Origin: Synergistota bacterium
GTDB taxonomy: Bacteria; Synergistota; Synergistia; Synergistales; Synergistaceae
Direction of reading: 5' to 3'
Assembly: GCA_023450745.1 (NCBI GenBank)
Contig: JAEXGR010000016.1
Coordinates: forward strand, 3,533-67,532
Length of the DNA stretch: 64,000 bases
Both the position numbers and the translations under genes were made by a program. This document shows, piece by piece, positions 33,928 through 42,158 of the stretch. The notes beneath the pieces are model-generated. The model was not told the origin of the DNA, did no database searches, and was given only the letters and a program-made list of their open reading frames with translations. Each line of letters begins with the position of its first letter. The first letter of the stretch is position 1.

Positions 33928-34746
33928 ATGAAAATCGGATTCATGGGTTCAGGCGCGATCGCGGAGATTCTAAGCCAGAAGATCACGGCCAGCGGCATCG
34001 CCAAACCGGCGGATATTTTTCTCTACGACGTCAGCGCCGAGCGCCTCGCCTATATGAGCGAAAAGTACGGCCTCACCGTCTGCTGCGAGCCGAAGGATAT
34101 GATCGCGGCCGCCGACTACGTCTTTATGTGCGTACGTTCGGACAACGCCATCGACATGGCCAAGACGCTTGGCGCCTACGACTTTACCGGCAAGACGATC
34201 GTTTCGATCTCCTCCGGCATCCCCATGGCGCTCTATGAGAACAACGTTCCCGGAGCGATGGTGGCGCGCGCCCTGCCCAATCCGCCGAGCCGCATCGGCC
34301 ATGGAGTCATCGCCGTCGCCTTCAACGCCAAGGTAGGCGCCCCCCAGAAGGCCGACCTGATGAAGATATTCGGCGCGATGGGCACCTGCCTCGCCCTCGG
34401 CGAAGACAAGATCAACGCGATAACCTCGCTTACCGGCCCCGCGCCCGTTTACGCCTTCTTCCAGGGGCTCGTAGAGTCGGCGCTGCTGCTCGGCATCGAC
34501 CATAAAACGGCGGCAAAGATGGCCTTCGGCACCGTCGAAGGCTGCCTTAAAGTCTGGGAGAACAACATCGACAACATTGGCGGCCTGCTCGCCGAGACCA
34601 GCACCCCCGGCGGCATTTCCGTGCGTCAGCTCTACAACCTCGAGCAGAACGCCTTCAAAGCCACGGTAAAAGAATGCTACGAAGAGGGGCACCTGCGCAC
34701 AAAAGCTTACAGCGACAGCATCTTGGCCCTGCTCAATAAAGACTAG
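33928..34746 (+). CDS. proC: Pyrroline-5-carboxylate reductase
   Basis: NAD(P)H-dependent reductase of 272 residues making proline from pyrroline-5-carboxylate. The N-terminal Rossmann motif is IGFMGSGAIAE. LPNPPSRIGHG matches the family's MPNTPxxxGxG, SLTGPAPVYAFF its SGSGPAYVF, and the C-terminal ETSTPGGISVRQLYNLE its VTSPGGTT signature. The ATG is preceded by CAGGAGTGG only 3 bases after the MFS stop. Here it may act in proline/ornithine fermentation or nitrogen disposal rather than only biosynthesis. Confidence 0.92.
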   Translation: MKIGFMGSGAIAEILSQKITASGIAKPADIFLYDVSAERLAYMSEKYGLTVCCEPKDMIAAADYVFMCVRSDNAIDMAKTLGAYDFTGKTIVSISSGIPMALYENNVPGAMVARALPNPPSRIGHGVIAVAFNAKVGAPQKADLMKIFGAMGTCLALGEDKINAITSLTGPAPVYAFFQGLVESALLLGIDHKTAAKMAFGTVEGCLKVWENNIDNIGGLLAETSTPGGISVRQLYNLEQNAFKATVKECYEEGHLRTKAYSDSILALLNKD

Positions 34747-34773
34747 CGCCGTCCGCGCAAAAAACTGCGGCAG

Positions 34774-34815
34774 AACGGGCCCCATCCGCCAAATCTGGCG
34801 GATAGGGGCCCGTTT
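34774..34815 (+). terminator. Terminator after proC
   Basis: A 17-bp stem with one bulged A (34774-34790 with 34797-34814) and a 6-base loop; short TTT end. Downstream to 34965 nothing else is seen. Confidence 0.75.
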
Positions 34816-34965
34816 CGCGCTTTGCGCGATTAAACACTTTGCTGGCGTTCGCTGGCGACGGCGGGGCGGCGGCCAGCGCTGCCGATGTTCCGCGGCTGCG
34901 GCTCTGCGGCGCGGGATTTTTCGCCGCAGCCCTCCTTGCCCGTTAAGCCTCCGGGTTCGCGAAAG

Positions 34966-36129
34966 CTAGGAAATTATATAGTTGCAGTATAGCTTTGCCA
35001 TCCTTTTTATATCGTCGAGCGCTATCTTTTCGTCCTCGTTGCTGTGATAGATATCCTCTCCGGGGCCGATGATGGCGAAGGGCACCCCCAGTGACGGTAC
35101 GACTACTGAGGTGTCGCAAAGGTAATATATTCCCGTTTTTTTCGGCTTGTATCCCAGTGTTTTATATACCCCCTCGAGCTTCTTTATATGGAGAGAGCTT
35201 TCGTCCATCGCACAGGGGAGCCGCAAATTGTCGACGCATATCTTAAAGGCGCATTCGGGGTATCTTTCGTTCAGCTCTTTACAGGTGCCGTTGATTATCG
35301 AGAGGATCTTTTTTTCATTTATCGCGGGGAGGAACCGTATATCCAAAGAGGCCCGGGCGCTGCCCGGCAGCATATAGCGCGTCAGCCCCTTTGATTCAAG
35401 TTCCGTTATGACGCAGGTATTATAGCCAAGATAAGGGTGCGGCTCGCCGCGCAGCATTATATTCAGCTTCTTATGGTATTCAAGAAGCAGCTTGACCACA
35501 TCTGCGCCCTGTTTTGGGAACGCCGCGTGCGAGTAATGTCCGCCGACCTCCGCCCTAATCCAGGCGACTCCCTTTTGCGCGATACCGATCGTACAGCCCG
35601 TAGGCTGCACGAATATCACCTCTCCTACATTTTCCAGAAAGCTGCCCTCAACGAGAGCTTTCGCGCCAAGGCCGTCCTCATCGTTGTCCGCCGTAAAGGC
35701 AAAGAGCACGTCGCACGGAAGCTCGTCGCAACGGGACAGCATTTCCGCCGCGAGGATCATCGCGGTCGCCCCTCCCTTGTTGCTGGCTCCCCTGCCGTAG
35801 ACATATCCGCCGGAGAAGTCAGCGCTGTATGGGTAATGTTTCCAGCTTACGGTGCTTTCCAGCCCGATCGTATCAAGGTGCCCCATCAGGAGCACCGGCG
35901 GCCGCGCCCCGCATCCCTCTATGTGCAAAAGAAGGGTGCTCCGGTTTGCTCCGTGCGATATTACCCGGGATGATATCCGGCCGTTGCCGCCGACAAGCGA
36001 GAGTATATACTTAACGGCGTCGGCCTCGTCGCCCTGCGGCTGGTGGGTCCTTATGCGTATCAGCTGCTGCAGTATGTTGAGCGCTCTCGCTTCGTTTATC
36101 GCCCTGTTTTTTATATCGCTTATCTTCAC
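34966..36129 (-). CDS. M20-family peptidase homolog with altered metal ligands
   Basis: Protein of 387 residues with the ArgE/DapE/CPG2 fold. MGHLDTIG near residue 83 keeps the first His-x-Asp. The next motif, normally GRGAxDMKGG, reads GRGASNKGG: the bridging Asp is Asn and one residue is missing. The EPT motif, normally a metal-ligand Glu, reads VQPTGC. The final His is present (EDIYHSNED). Three of the usual five positions are intact, so catalysis is doubtful or uses changed metals. It lies 3 bases after the regulator gene in a minus-strand operon with nitrilase and ureohydrolase. It may be a binding or chaperone-like homolog; that is inference. Confidence 0.82.
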   Translation of the reverse strand: MKISDIKNRAINEARALNILQQLIRIRTHQPQGDEADAVKYILSLVGGNGRISSRVISHGANRSTLLLHIEGCGARPPVLLMGHLDTIGLESTVSWKHYPYSADFSGGYVYGRGASNKGGATAMILAAEMLSRCDELPCDVLFAFTADNDEDGLGAKALVEGSFLENVGEVIFVQPTGCTIGIAQKGVAWIRAEVGGHYSHAAFPKQGADVVKLLLEYHKKLNIMLRGEPHPYLGYNTCVITELESKGLTRYMLPGSARASLDIRFLPAINEKKILSIINGTCKELNERYPECAFKICVDNLRLPCAMDESSLHIKKLEGVYKTLGYKPKKTGIYYLCDTSVVVPSLGVPFAIIGPGEDIYHSNEDEKIALDDIKRMAKLYCNYIIS

Positions 36130-36132
36130 AGA

Positions 36133-37290
36133 CTATCGGCCCCTCAAAGAGTATAATTTCAAAGCAAGCGCCACATTGAACCTGTTGGCGGGCAGCGCCA
36201 GATCGATATCCAGAACTTCCTGTATTCTTTGATATCTATATTTTAGCGTATTATAGTGAAAATTCATTTCTACGGAGCTTTGTTTCAGGTTCCAGGAATT
36301 TTTTTCTATACAGGCCAACGTCTCCAAAAGGCTGTCATAATCGCCCTTGTGGCTGTCTGTTATCAGCTTTCCCAGCACTGACTCGACAAACCTGTCCGTC
36401 TCCGGGTGACCGGCGAAAAGCATTAAGAGCCGCATCGCCCCGAGGGAACGCCATGACCGCCACCAGCCGCCGCCGTCGCCCAAAAGACAGGCGGCGCGAA
36501 AGGCCATCTCCGCCTCCGCATAACTCTGGGGCAGCTCCTCCGTATCCTTTTTTACAGAACCGAAGCCAACGCAGAGATTTTCAAAAATCTCCCCCGCTTC
36601 GCCGCGCCTCTTGATGTTTTCGATCGTGTAAACGATAAAATCACAAGCAGCCGCCTCATCCATGGGAAACAGCGGTGTAAAAGCGATGATTATCTTTTTC
36701 CTTTCGTGCCAGGCCGCATAACGTTTAAAAAAACGTCCGAACTTTTCGTCTATCGCGCCCAGCGCCTCGGATTCTTTTTGCGACCTGTCGCGCTGGCTTT
36801 TTCCATAGCCGATGACCGCCACCATGCTGCCCCTCTCCAAAGGAAATGGACGCCCTCTAAACTCCTCAATCGCTTTTTCAAGGCGCAGCTTTCCCGTAAG
36901 AAAGCGCTGAAGAACGTCGGATTCCGCGGATTGGCGGCGCTCAGTCTCCGCCCGCTTCCGCGTGCAGTAAACGCGTATCGACAGCAGCGCTGATTCTATC
37001 CCTTCGTGATCAATGGGCGCGCCGTCCCTGGGCAGCAGAAAATGGCCAAGAGGGCGCTCGCCGTCCCTCAGCCTTTCAATAAAATAGCGCTGTCGCAGCT
37101 CCTCAAGCGGATAGGCTCCCACCTGTTCAGTAAAAACCGGATCGTCCGATTCAATGTAAATCGTACCGTTCGCGTCCTTAAAACAAACCGGGCTGCGGAG
37201 CTTTTCCGCAATCTTTCGCAGAAGCTCAGGGAAAGAATCAACGGTCAGAGCCATATCCACGAGAAGCCGAAAAAATCCCCCATCCTCCAT
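36133..37290 (-). CDS. PucR/CdaR-type transcriptional regulator
   Basis: Regulator of 385 residues. The C-terminal 60 residues contain SSVEMNFHYNTLKYRYQRIQ, the PucR-family helix-turn-helix (HTH_30), preceded by a GGDEF-like central fold typical of CdaR/PucR proteins. The N-terminal part likely senses a ligand. PucR-type proteins usually activate purine, sugar-acid or amino-acid catabolic genes. Position inside the symporter - ureohydrolase - nitrilase cluster suggests it responds to that pathway's substrate. The start ATG at 37290 has AAAGGG about 10 bases upstream, within the end of the nitrilase intergenic region. Confidence 0.88.
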   Translation of the reverse strand: MEDGGFFRLLVDMALTVDSFPELLRKIAEKLRSPVCFKDANGTIYIESDDPVFTEQVGAYPLEELRQRYFIERLRDGERPLGHFLLPRDGAPIDHEGIESALLSIRVYCTRKRAETERRQSAESDVLQRFLTGKLRLEKAIEEFRGRPFPLERGSMVAVIGYGKSQRDRSQKESEALGAIDEKFGRFFKRYAAWHERKKIIIAFTPLFPMDEAAACDFIVYTIENIKRRGEAGEIFENLCVGFGSVKKDTEELPQSYAEAEMAFRAACLLGDGGGWWRSWRSLGAMRLLMLFAGHPETDRFVESVLGKLITDSHKGDYDSLLETLACIEKNSWNLKQSSVEMNFHYNTLKYRYQRIQEVLDIDLALPANRFNVALALKLYSLRGR

Positions 37291-37304
37291 CGCCGATACG
37301 CCCT

Positions 37305-38147
37305 TTAAATATATTTTCGATAAATGTCCAGCCGCTCGTTCGCGATCAAGGGCCTCGCCTCTCTCACGGCGCGCAGCGCCTCCCCGTCAAGCACGATGTC
37401 GGACGTCGCCTCCTCAAAGAGCGGCATCTGCAAGATCAATTCGCCGTCGGGCGCAATTACGTGCGAGCCACCGAAATAGCAGCCGTCGCCGCTGGCCGCC
37501 TGATTGCAGCAGACGACATAACTCGTTTGAGAAAAGGCGGTGCCGACGGTAAGCCGCTGCCAGTTACGGAGGCAGCCCGCCGCGGAGCCCTTATCAAGCA
37601 CCGTCGCCGCCGAGGGATAAAATAAGACCTCGGCTCCGAGACGCGCGGCAAAGATGGCGTTTGTAACATGCCAGAGATCCTCGCAGACGAAGAGCCCCGC
37701 GTTTCCGCGGTCCGACTTCGCCACGACGACCTCGCTGCCGGCGCTAAAATTCAGGTGCTCCGCGTACTGGGCGTAGTTGCAGAGGTTTATCTTGCGGTGA
37801 AGCGCCAGCGTTTCCCCGTCTGCGATATATTCCAACGCTATATATGGCTTTTCGGCCCCGTCTTCAAACAGCGGGTAACTTATAAGAATGTCCGTCCGCG
37901 CCTTTTTGCCGCCCTCGCGCAGCCTTGCAAGCCCTTCTGAGATATCCTTTTTCAGAGCCTGCCTCTCCTGCTCCCCTGCGATATGCGCCGAGACCGCATA
38001 GCCGGAGAGGTAAAGCTCCGGCAGTACGATCAGGCTGCTCCCGCGCCGTGAATGCTCGTACATCACCGCAAGCGCCCGTTCCGTATTCGCCCTGACGTCC
38101 ATCAAAGCCGGAGCGAGCTGCGCCAGCGTCATCTTCCATTCTTTCAT
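37305..38147 (-). CDS. Carbon-nitrogen hydrolase (nitrilase superfamily amidase)
   Basis: Amidase of 280 residues with the complete Glu-Lys-Cys triad: Glu44 in LPELYLSG, Lys119 in LHRKINL, and Cys155 in VCEDLWH. The sequence resembles the amidase/NAD-synthetase glutaminase branch (EDLWH) rather than aliphatic nitrilases. The start chosen is ATG 38147 (product MKEWKMTLAQ); the frame is open 49 codons upstream but that part is Lys/Arg-rich, overlaps a hairpin and has no ribosome site. It probably hydrolyses an amide or carbamoyl product from the upstream ureohydrolase; this pairing is known for agmatine and related guanidino breakdown, but the substrate here is inferred. Confidence 0.88.
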   Translation of the reverse strand: MKEWKMTLAQLAPALMDVRANTERALAVMYEHSRRGSSLIVLPELYLSGYAVSAHIAGEQERQALKKDISEGLARLREGGKKARTDILISYPLFEDGAEKPYIALEYIADGETLALHRKINLCNYAQYAEHLNFSAGSEVVVAKSDRGNAGLFVCEDLWHVTNAIFAARLGAEVLFYPSAATVLDKGSAAGCLRNWQRLTVGTAFSQTSYVVCCNQAASGDGCYFGGSHVIAPDGELILQMPLFEEATSDIVLDGEALRAVREARPLIANERLDIYRKYI

Positions 38148-38188
38148 TCTTCGCACCCCCACATTCTTCAGTATTATAACCTTTAGAA

Positions 38189-38215
38189 GGCAGACATGAT
38201 GTAACCATGTCTGCC
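38189..38215. other. Intercistronic hairpin in the symporter-ureohydrolase-nitrilase operon
   Basis: A 10-bp perfect stem (GGCAGACATG / CATGTCTGCC) with a 7-base loop between the ureohydrolase and nitrilase genes. On the minus strand it is followed by TTCTAAAGG and then TATAAT, so it may attenuate or separate transcripts. Confidence 0.55.
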
Positions 38216-38244
38216 CCTTTTCTTTTAGCTTTTGCGTACCCCGC

Positions 38245-39189
38245 TTAAGCCATGATCTTAAGAGCGCGCTCCGTCGGCCTATAGTTGTGGACAAGGAAGT
38301 CGAACATCAGCTTGGCGGCGGCTATCGAGGAAAATTCATTTTTGAGATCAAAGGGCGGATTTACCTCGGTAACATTGAAAGAGTGCGTATAGGGGGCCAG
38401 CAGCTTCATCAGCTCCTGCAGCTCATAGGTGTTGAAACCGCCGGTCTCATTGGCGCCGCTTCCAGGAGCGTAGATCCCCTCGAGCACATCGATGTCTATC
38501 GTAACAAACATTACCTCGGTATCTCTGGCCGCCTTTTCAAGCGTCAGCCTGGCGACGCCTTCGATTCCCAAACGATAGAAATCGCGCGGGCTTATTTCCG
38601 TGATCCCTTTTTCCACGATATATTCATAGTAATCGGGGTAATTATAGGCCCTGCAACCTATCTGCACCACGTTTCTCGAATCGACCCGCGGCAGCAGCTC
38701 TATCGCGCGCCGGATCGAACTGCTATGTGAGAATTCACCCTGAATAGGGGTAGAATCAAGCAGGTCAAGGTGCCCGTCAAAGTGCACGATCCCGACCTTG
38801 CCCTCAACGCTGTCGTGCAGCGCCTTTATCTGAGGCCAGGTTATCGAGCAGTCTCCGCCGAGGAGCACCGGGATATATTTCGTCTGATGCAATTCGCGGC
38901 ATTTATTTTCGATACGGTTCTTCGTCTCAAAATGGTCGTACGAACATACCTCCACATCTCCGAAATCTTTGACCTCGGCGTCGCTGAAATCGATCAGGCG
39001 AAACTCTTCCAGGTCCATGACCTTATTGTCGATTATACGGTCAAATATCCAGGAGGCGTTTCTCCTTATCGATTCTGGAGCAAACCTTGAACCGGGGCGT
39101 CCGTGCGACGCGTCTTCATCCCAGGGAACGCCAACTATGCCATATTTCTTTGAGGGGTTTTCTTTGACTGCTGTGATATTCATCTTCAT
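38245..39189 (-). CDS. Ureohydrolase (arginase/agmatinase superfamily) with GGDC in place of GGDH
   Basis: Protein of 314 residues with the binuclear-Mn ureohydrolase fold. Metal-site motifs: GGDC at 111-114 where the family has GGDH, so the first Mn ligand His is Cys114; HFDGHLDL with Asp138, His140 and Asp142 intact; and TIDIDVLEGIYAPG with Asp232 and Asp234 intact, but the usual DPxxAPG is EGIYAPG. Five of six metal ligands are kept. This suggests a divergent guanidino hydrolase, perhaps with changed metal preference, rather than a pseudogene. It lies 35 bases after the symporter and upstream of the nitrilase, forming an uptake-and-cleavage route. Confidence 0.86.
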   Translation of the reverse strand: MKMNITAVKENPSKKYGIVGVPWDEDASHGRPGSRFAPESIRRNASWIFDRIIDNKVMDLEEFRLIDFSDAEVKDFGDVEVCSYDHFETKNRIENKCRELHQTKYIPVLLGGDCSITWPQIKALHDSVEGKVGIVHFDGHLDLLDSTPIQGEFSHSSSIRRAIELLPRVDSRNVVQIGCRAYNYPDYYEYIVEKGITEISPRDFYRLGIEGVARLTLEKAARDTEVMFVTIDIDVLEGIYAPGSGANETGGFNTYELQELMKLLAPYTHSFNVTEVNPPFDLKNEFSSIAAAKLMFDFLVHNYRPTERALKIMA

Positions 39190-39224
39190 ATTTCTCCTTT
39201 ATATTTTTATTATTTTGTATCTGC

Positions 39225-40700
39225 TTACGCGGGAACTTTGTTCGGCCAGAGGAGAGAGGCGGCGATTCCCACAACGAGGCTCACCGCAAATGACATAAAG
39301 AGCGCGGGGATAACTTTAGCGTCCAGGCCCGACATCACCCAGAAGATCGTGAATGGCATACCCACGCAGACCACCGCAAACGCGCCCTTGGCACTGAAGC
39401 CCTTCCAGAAGAAAGTGAGCAGGATGATCACCGAGAAGGGGTCGCCGATACCGGCCCATACATACCCAATAATCTTGAAGATCAGGTTGGAGGGAACGAT
39501 ATAGGCCGTGCCAAGCGCAAGTACCGCCATCAGCGCCGTCATGACGCGGGCAAACTTAAGGTCCTGCTGCGCGCTGGAATTCTTTGTGAAATAACGCTTA
39601 ACGATGTTGACGGAGAACTCTGTCGAGGCAAGAACCAGCAGAGAATCAGCGGTAGAGATGAGCGCCGCAAAGGCGGCAACGATAAAGAGGGAGGCGATCG
39701 TTGGATGGAAAAACTTCAGCATCACCATCGGAAAGACGGATTCCGGATCTGAAAGTCCCGCCGGACCCCAGATCGCGAGGCCAAGCCAACCGATAGAACA
39801 GGCGCCGAAGTAGGCGACCAGCGTCCAGACGATGCCGATATTACGCGCGGTAACCGTGTTTTTAAAATCTTTGATCGCCATGAAACGCATCGTCAGCTGC
39901 GGCATACCCCCCAGATAGCCAAAGACATAAGCGAAACCGCCCAGCACGCCGGCGAACACCGCCCAGCCGCTGCCGCCGCCCAGAATATTCGTATAGGAGG
40001 AGCCCGCTTTGTGCAGCGCCGCGAAGATTCCGTTCGCGTAGACATCGCTCATGCCGCTTATCTCTATAAAACCGAGGACCGGCGCGATTCCCAGCGCACA
40101 AACCATCAGGCAGGCTTGAATGCAATCCGTGTAGATAACGCTTTTAAAACCGCCGTATATCGTGTAAGGGATTATGATAAGCATGGTGACAATCATCCCC
40201 GTCGCCGGACTGATGCCGAACAAGACATTAAAGACCTTCCCTCCTCCGAGGAGCTGCGCTCCGATGTAAAAGAAGAAGAAAAACACGATGACCATGCAGC
40301 TGACAGTCCTGATGCTGGACTCCATCGACGGATGCATCTTTGATACCAGATCGACAAAAGAGATGGCGTCCTTCTCCTCCGCCACTTGTCTGATACGATA
40401 GGCGAGAACGGCCCAGGCAAAGGCGATTCCTACCGCGCAGCCGAACAGCACCCAAAAGCAGCTCATTCCCGAAGCATAGGCCCAGCCAGGAAGTCCAAGC
40501 AGCGCCCACGACGATTCTCCCGTTGCCCGCTCCGAAAGCGCCGCGGCCCAGCCGGGAATATCGCGGCCGCCGATGGCGTAATCCTCTTCATTGGAGACCT
40601 TTCTCCCCTGATAGACGCCGAAACCAATAAAACAGGCAAAATAGAGCACGAAAACAGCGAGATATTGAATGTTATTGCTGAAACTCATTTCCATTTGCAA
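39225..40700 (-). CDS. Sodium:solute symporter (SSF family)
   Basis: Membrane protein of 491 residues with about 13 helices, starting with a hydrophobic helix and YQGRKVSNEEDYAIGGRDIPGWAAALSERATGESSWALLGLPGWAY, the SSF core where Na+ and substrate bind. The sequence is near PutP-like members (proline, pantothenate or other organic solutes). First gene of the minus-strand operon with ureohydrolase, nitrilase, PucR regulator and M20 homolog, so it probably imports the guanidino or amide substrate. The 323-base gap to the divergent acetyltransferase (40701-41023) holds only control sequence; no clear promoter was resolved. Confidence 0.92.
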   Translation of the reverse strand: MQMEMSFSNNIQYLAVFVLYFACFIGFGVYQGRKVSNEEDYAIGGRDIPGWAAALSERATGESSWALLGLPGWAYASGMSCFWVLFGCAVGIAFAWAVLAYRIRQVAEEKDAISFVDLVSKMHPSMESSIRTVSCMVIVFFFFFYIGAQLLGGGKVFNVLFGISPATGMIVTMLIIIPYTIYGGFKSVIYTDCIQACLMVCALGIAPVLGFIEISGMSDVYANGIFAALHKAGSSYTNILGGGSGWAVFAGVLGGFAYVFGYLGGMPQLTMRFMAIKDFKNTVTARNIGIVWTLVAYFGACSIGWLGLAIWGPAGLSDPESVFPMVMLKFFHPTIASLFIVAAFAALISTADSLLVLASTEFSVNIVKRYFTKNSSAQQDLKFARVMTALMAVLALGTAYIVPSNLIFKIIGYVWAGIGDPFSVIILLTFFWKGFSAKGAFAVVCVGMPFTIFWVMSGLDAKVIPALFMSFAVSLVVGIAASLLWPNKVPA

Positions 40701-41023
40701 TGCCTCCGTTCCTGTTATGCGATTTTCTAGAAATATTCATCTTTGGCGGCTGATTAAAATGCTGCAGTCAAATTAACACACACCAAGCATGAATAAAGTA
40801 TAAAATCCGCCGGAGGCTTTTCCTATATCTCCGTCAGCGCCTGTTTTTATACCAAACAGACAAAAATCAGCAAGAAAATATTTTGTCACTATATACGGAA
40901 ACGGCGAATTCACGCTACAAAATATACTCAAGCTTGCGGCGCAGAAAATAAAATCCTTACCCGTAAAGACACGGGAAATTTTTATCGGCTATACTATACA
41001 GACACAAAAAGGGGGGCGTCGTA

Positions 41024-41530
41024 ATGGAATTCAGAATCAGGCCGTTCAAAGAAAGTGATATCGCGGATATCAGCGAAATACGCTCGATGCGCGGAGTGAT
41101 GGAGACGATTCCAACGCTTTTTTCGGAGAACGCCGCCTTTACGGAGAGGGTAATGAAGGCCGTCGGGCCAAACGACCCGGTGCTTTCGGCGGTCGCCGAT
41201 ATTCCCGGCGGAGAAAAGGTCATCGGCAACGCCGTGCTGCGCCTTACAGAAAAGGCCCGGCTGCGGCATACCGCCTCGGTGGCGCTCATCGTCCATGCCG
41301 GTTATCAGAATATGGGCGTCGGCCGCGCGCTCCTTTCCCAACTGCTGGAAATCGCCGACAAATGGCTCATGCTGGTCCGTGTCGATCTCGAGGTCGAGGC
41401 CAACAACGCCGCCGCGATACATCTTTACGAATCCCTCGGCTTTCAAATAGAAGGACGTTTGAAATACGCCTTCATGAAGGACGGAAGGTATGAAGATTTG
41501 CTAGTTATGGCAAAATACAACCTGCATTAA
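41024..41530 (+). CDS. GNAT-family N-acetyltransferase
   Basis: Acetyltransferase of 168 residues. The acetyl-CoA pyrophosphate loop is in VHAGYQNMGVGRALL (Q-x-x-G-x-G/A pattern) near residue 95, followed by VEANNAAAIHLYESLGFQIEGRLKYAF, typical of the PhnO/RimI-like and spermidine/amino-acid acetyltransferase groups. Substrate unknown. The ATG has an all-G ribosome site (GGGGGG, 7 bases away), which is unusual. The stop codon lies inside the left arm of the long inverted repeat that follows. Confidence 0.88.
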   Translation: MEFRIRPFKESDIADISEIRSMRGVMETIPTLFSENAAFTERVMKAVGPNDPVLSAVADIPGGEKVIGNAVLRLTEKARLRHTASVALIVHAGYQNMGVGRALLSQLLEIADKWLMLVRVDLEVEANNAAAIHLYESLGFQIEGRLKYAFMKDGRYEDLLVMAKYNLH

Positions 41531-41655
41531 ATCGGCGTTTATACGCACCGTCTGCGTCATAACATTGGGGCCTGCTGTCCTCGCCGTATTAATATACGGC
41601 TCCGGGCGCAGACCCCAATGTTATTTAGCATCCGGCACGTCTAAACGCCGATTTA
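41528..41655. repeat. 128-base nested palindrome / structured element
   Basis: Outer 14-bp perfect arms (41528-41541 with 41642-41655) enclose a 5-bp hairpin (41543-41557) and a central 12-bp perfect helix (41559-41570 with 41613-41624), which continues after one mismatch with 4 bp and ends in a 7-bp hairpin with a TAAT loop (41583-41600). The left arm contains the stop codon of the acetyltransferase. It could be a folded RNA, a terminator-like 3' end, or a mobile palindromic (MITE-like) element. Confidence 0.85.
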
Positions 41656-42158
41656 TCTTCGATGGGGTGAAGGATAAATTGGGGGTTAGCAAAGGTTTTA
41701 GGCTCCCTCGCCGAGGGAGCTGGATCGGCGAAGCCGAGACTGAGGGAGTGTTATCTGTTTGGCGCGGTTTCCGCGCCAAACAGAGTCCACAGGAAACCCT
41801 AAAGCAAAATTAAAACCAAGGTCACCTCTCCCTCACCACGCTTCGCGGGGAGCGAAGCGACTTTCACAAAACGAGAATCATCGTTTTAGCTCCCTGCTTA
41901 TCAGCGAGGGAGCCATTAAAAGCAAAAATATTATTGTAATGAGAGTACGCCAAACCCCTATTTATCCCTTAGTCAATCGAAGATTAAATCGCGGTTTTAT
42001 TTTTCATCGCGCTCCGGGCTGAAAAAACTCAGCGACAGCGGAAGAAGCTAATATTGCGCTTAACCTTATGCGATGAAGTGGCGTTATTTAACATAATCCG
42101 CGTAATGAAACATACCGGACCGGCGCCAAAGTTGGGCGCCTGACGATGGCAATAAAAA
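41656..42158. repeat. Gene-free stretch with GCTCCCTC/GAGGGAGC repeats
   Basis: No convincing gene. It contains GCTCCCTCG-CC-GAGGGAGC at 41702-41720, continuing into the 33-base copy shared with 7744-7776 (41717-41749), and another copy near 41890-41917. A GGCGCC/GGCGCC hairpin at 42122-42140 lies just past the end of the Wzz gene. Confidence 0.7.
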
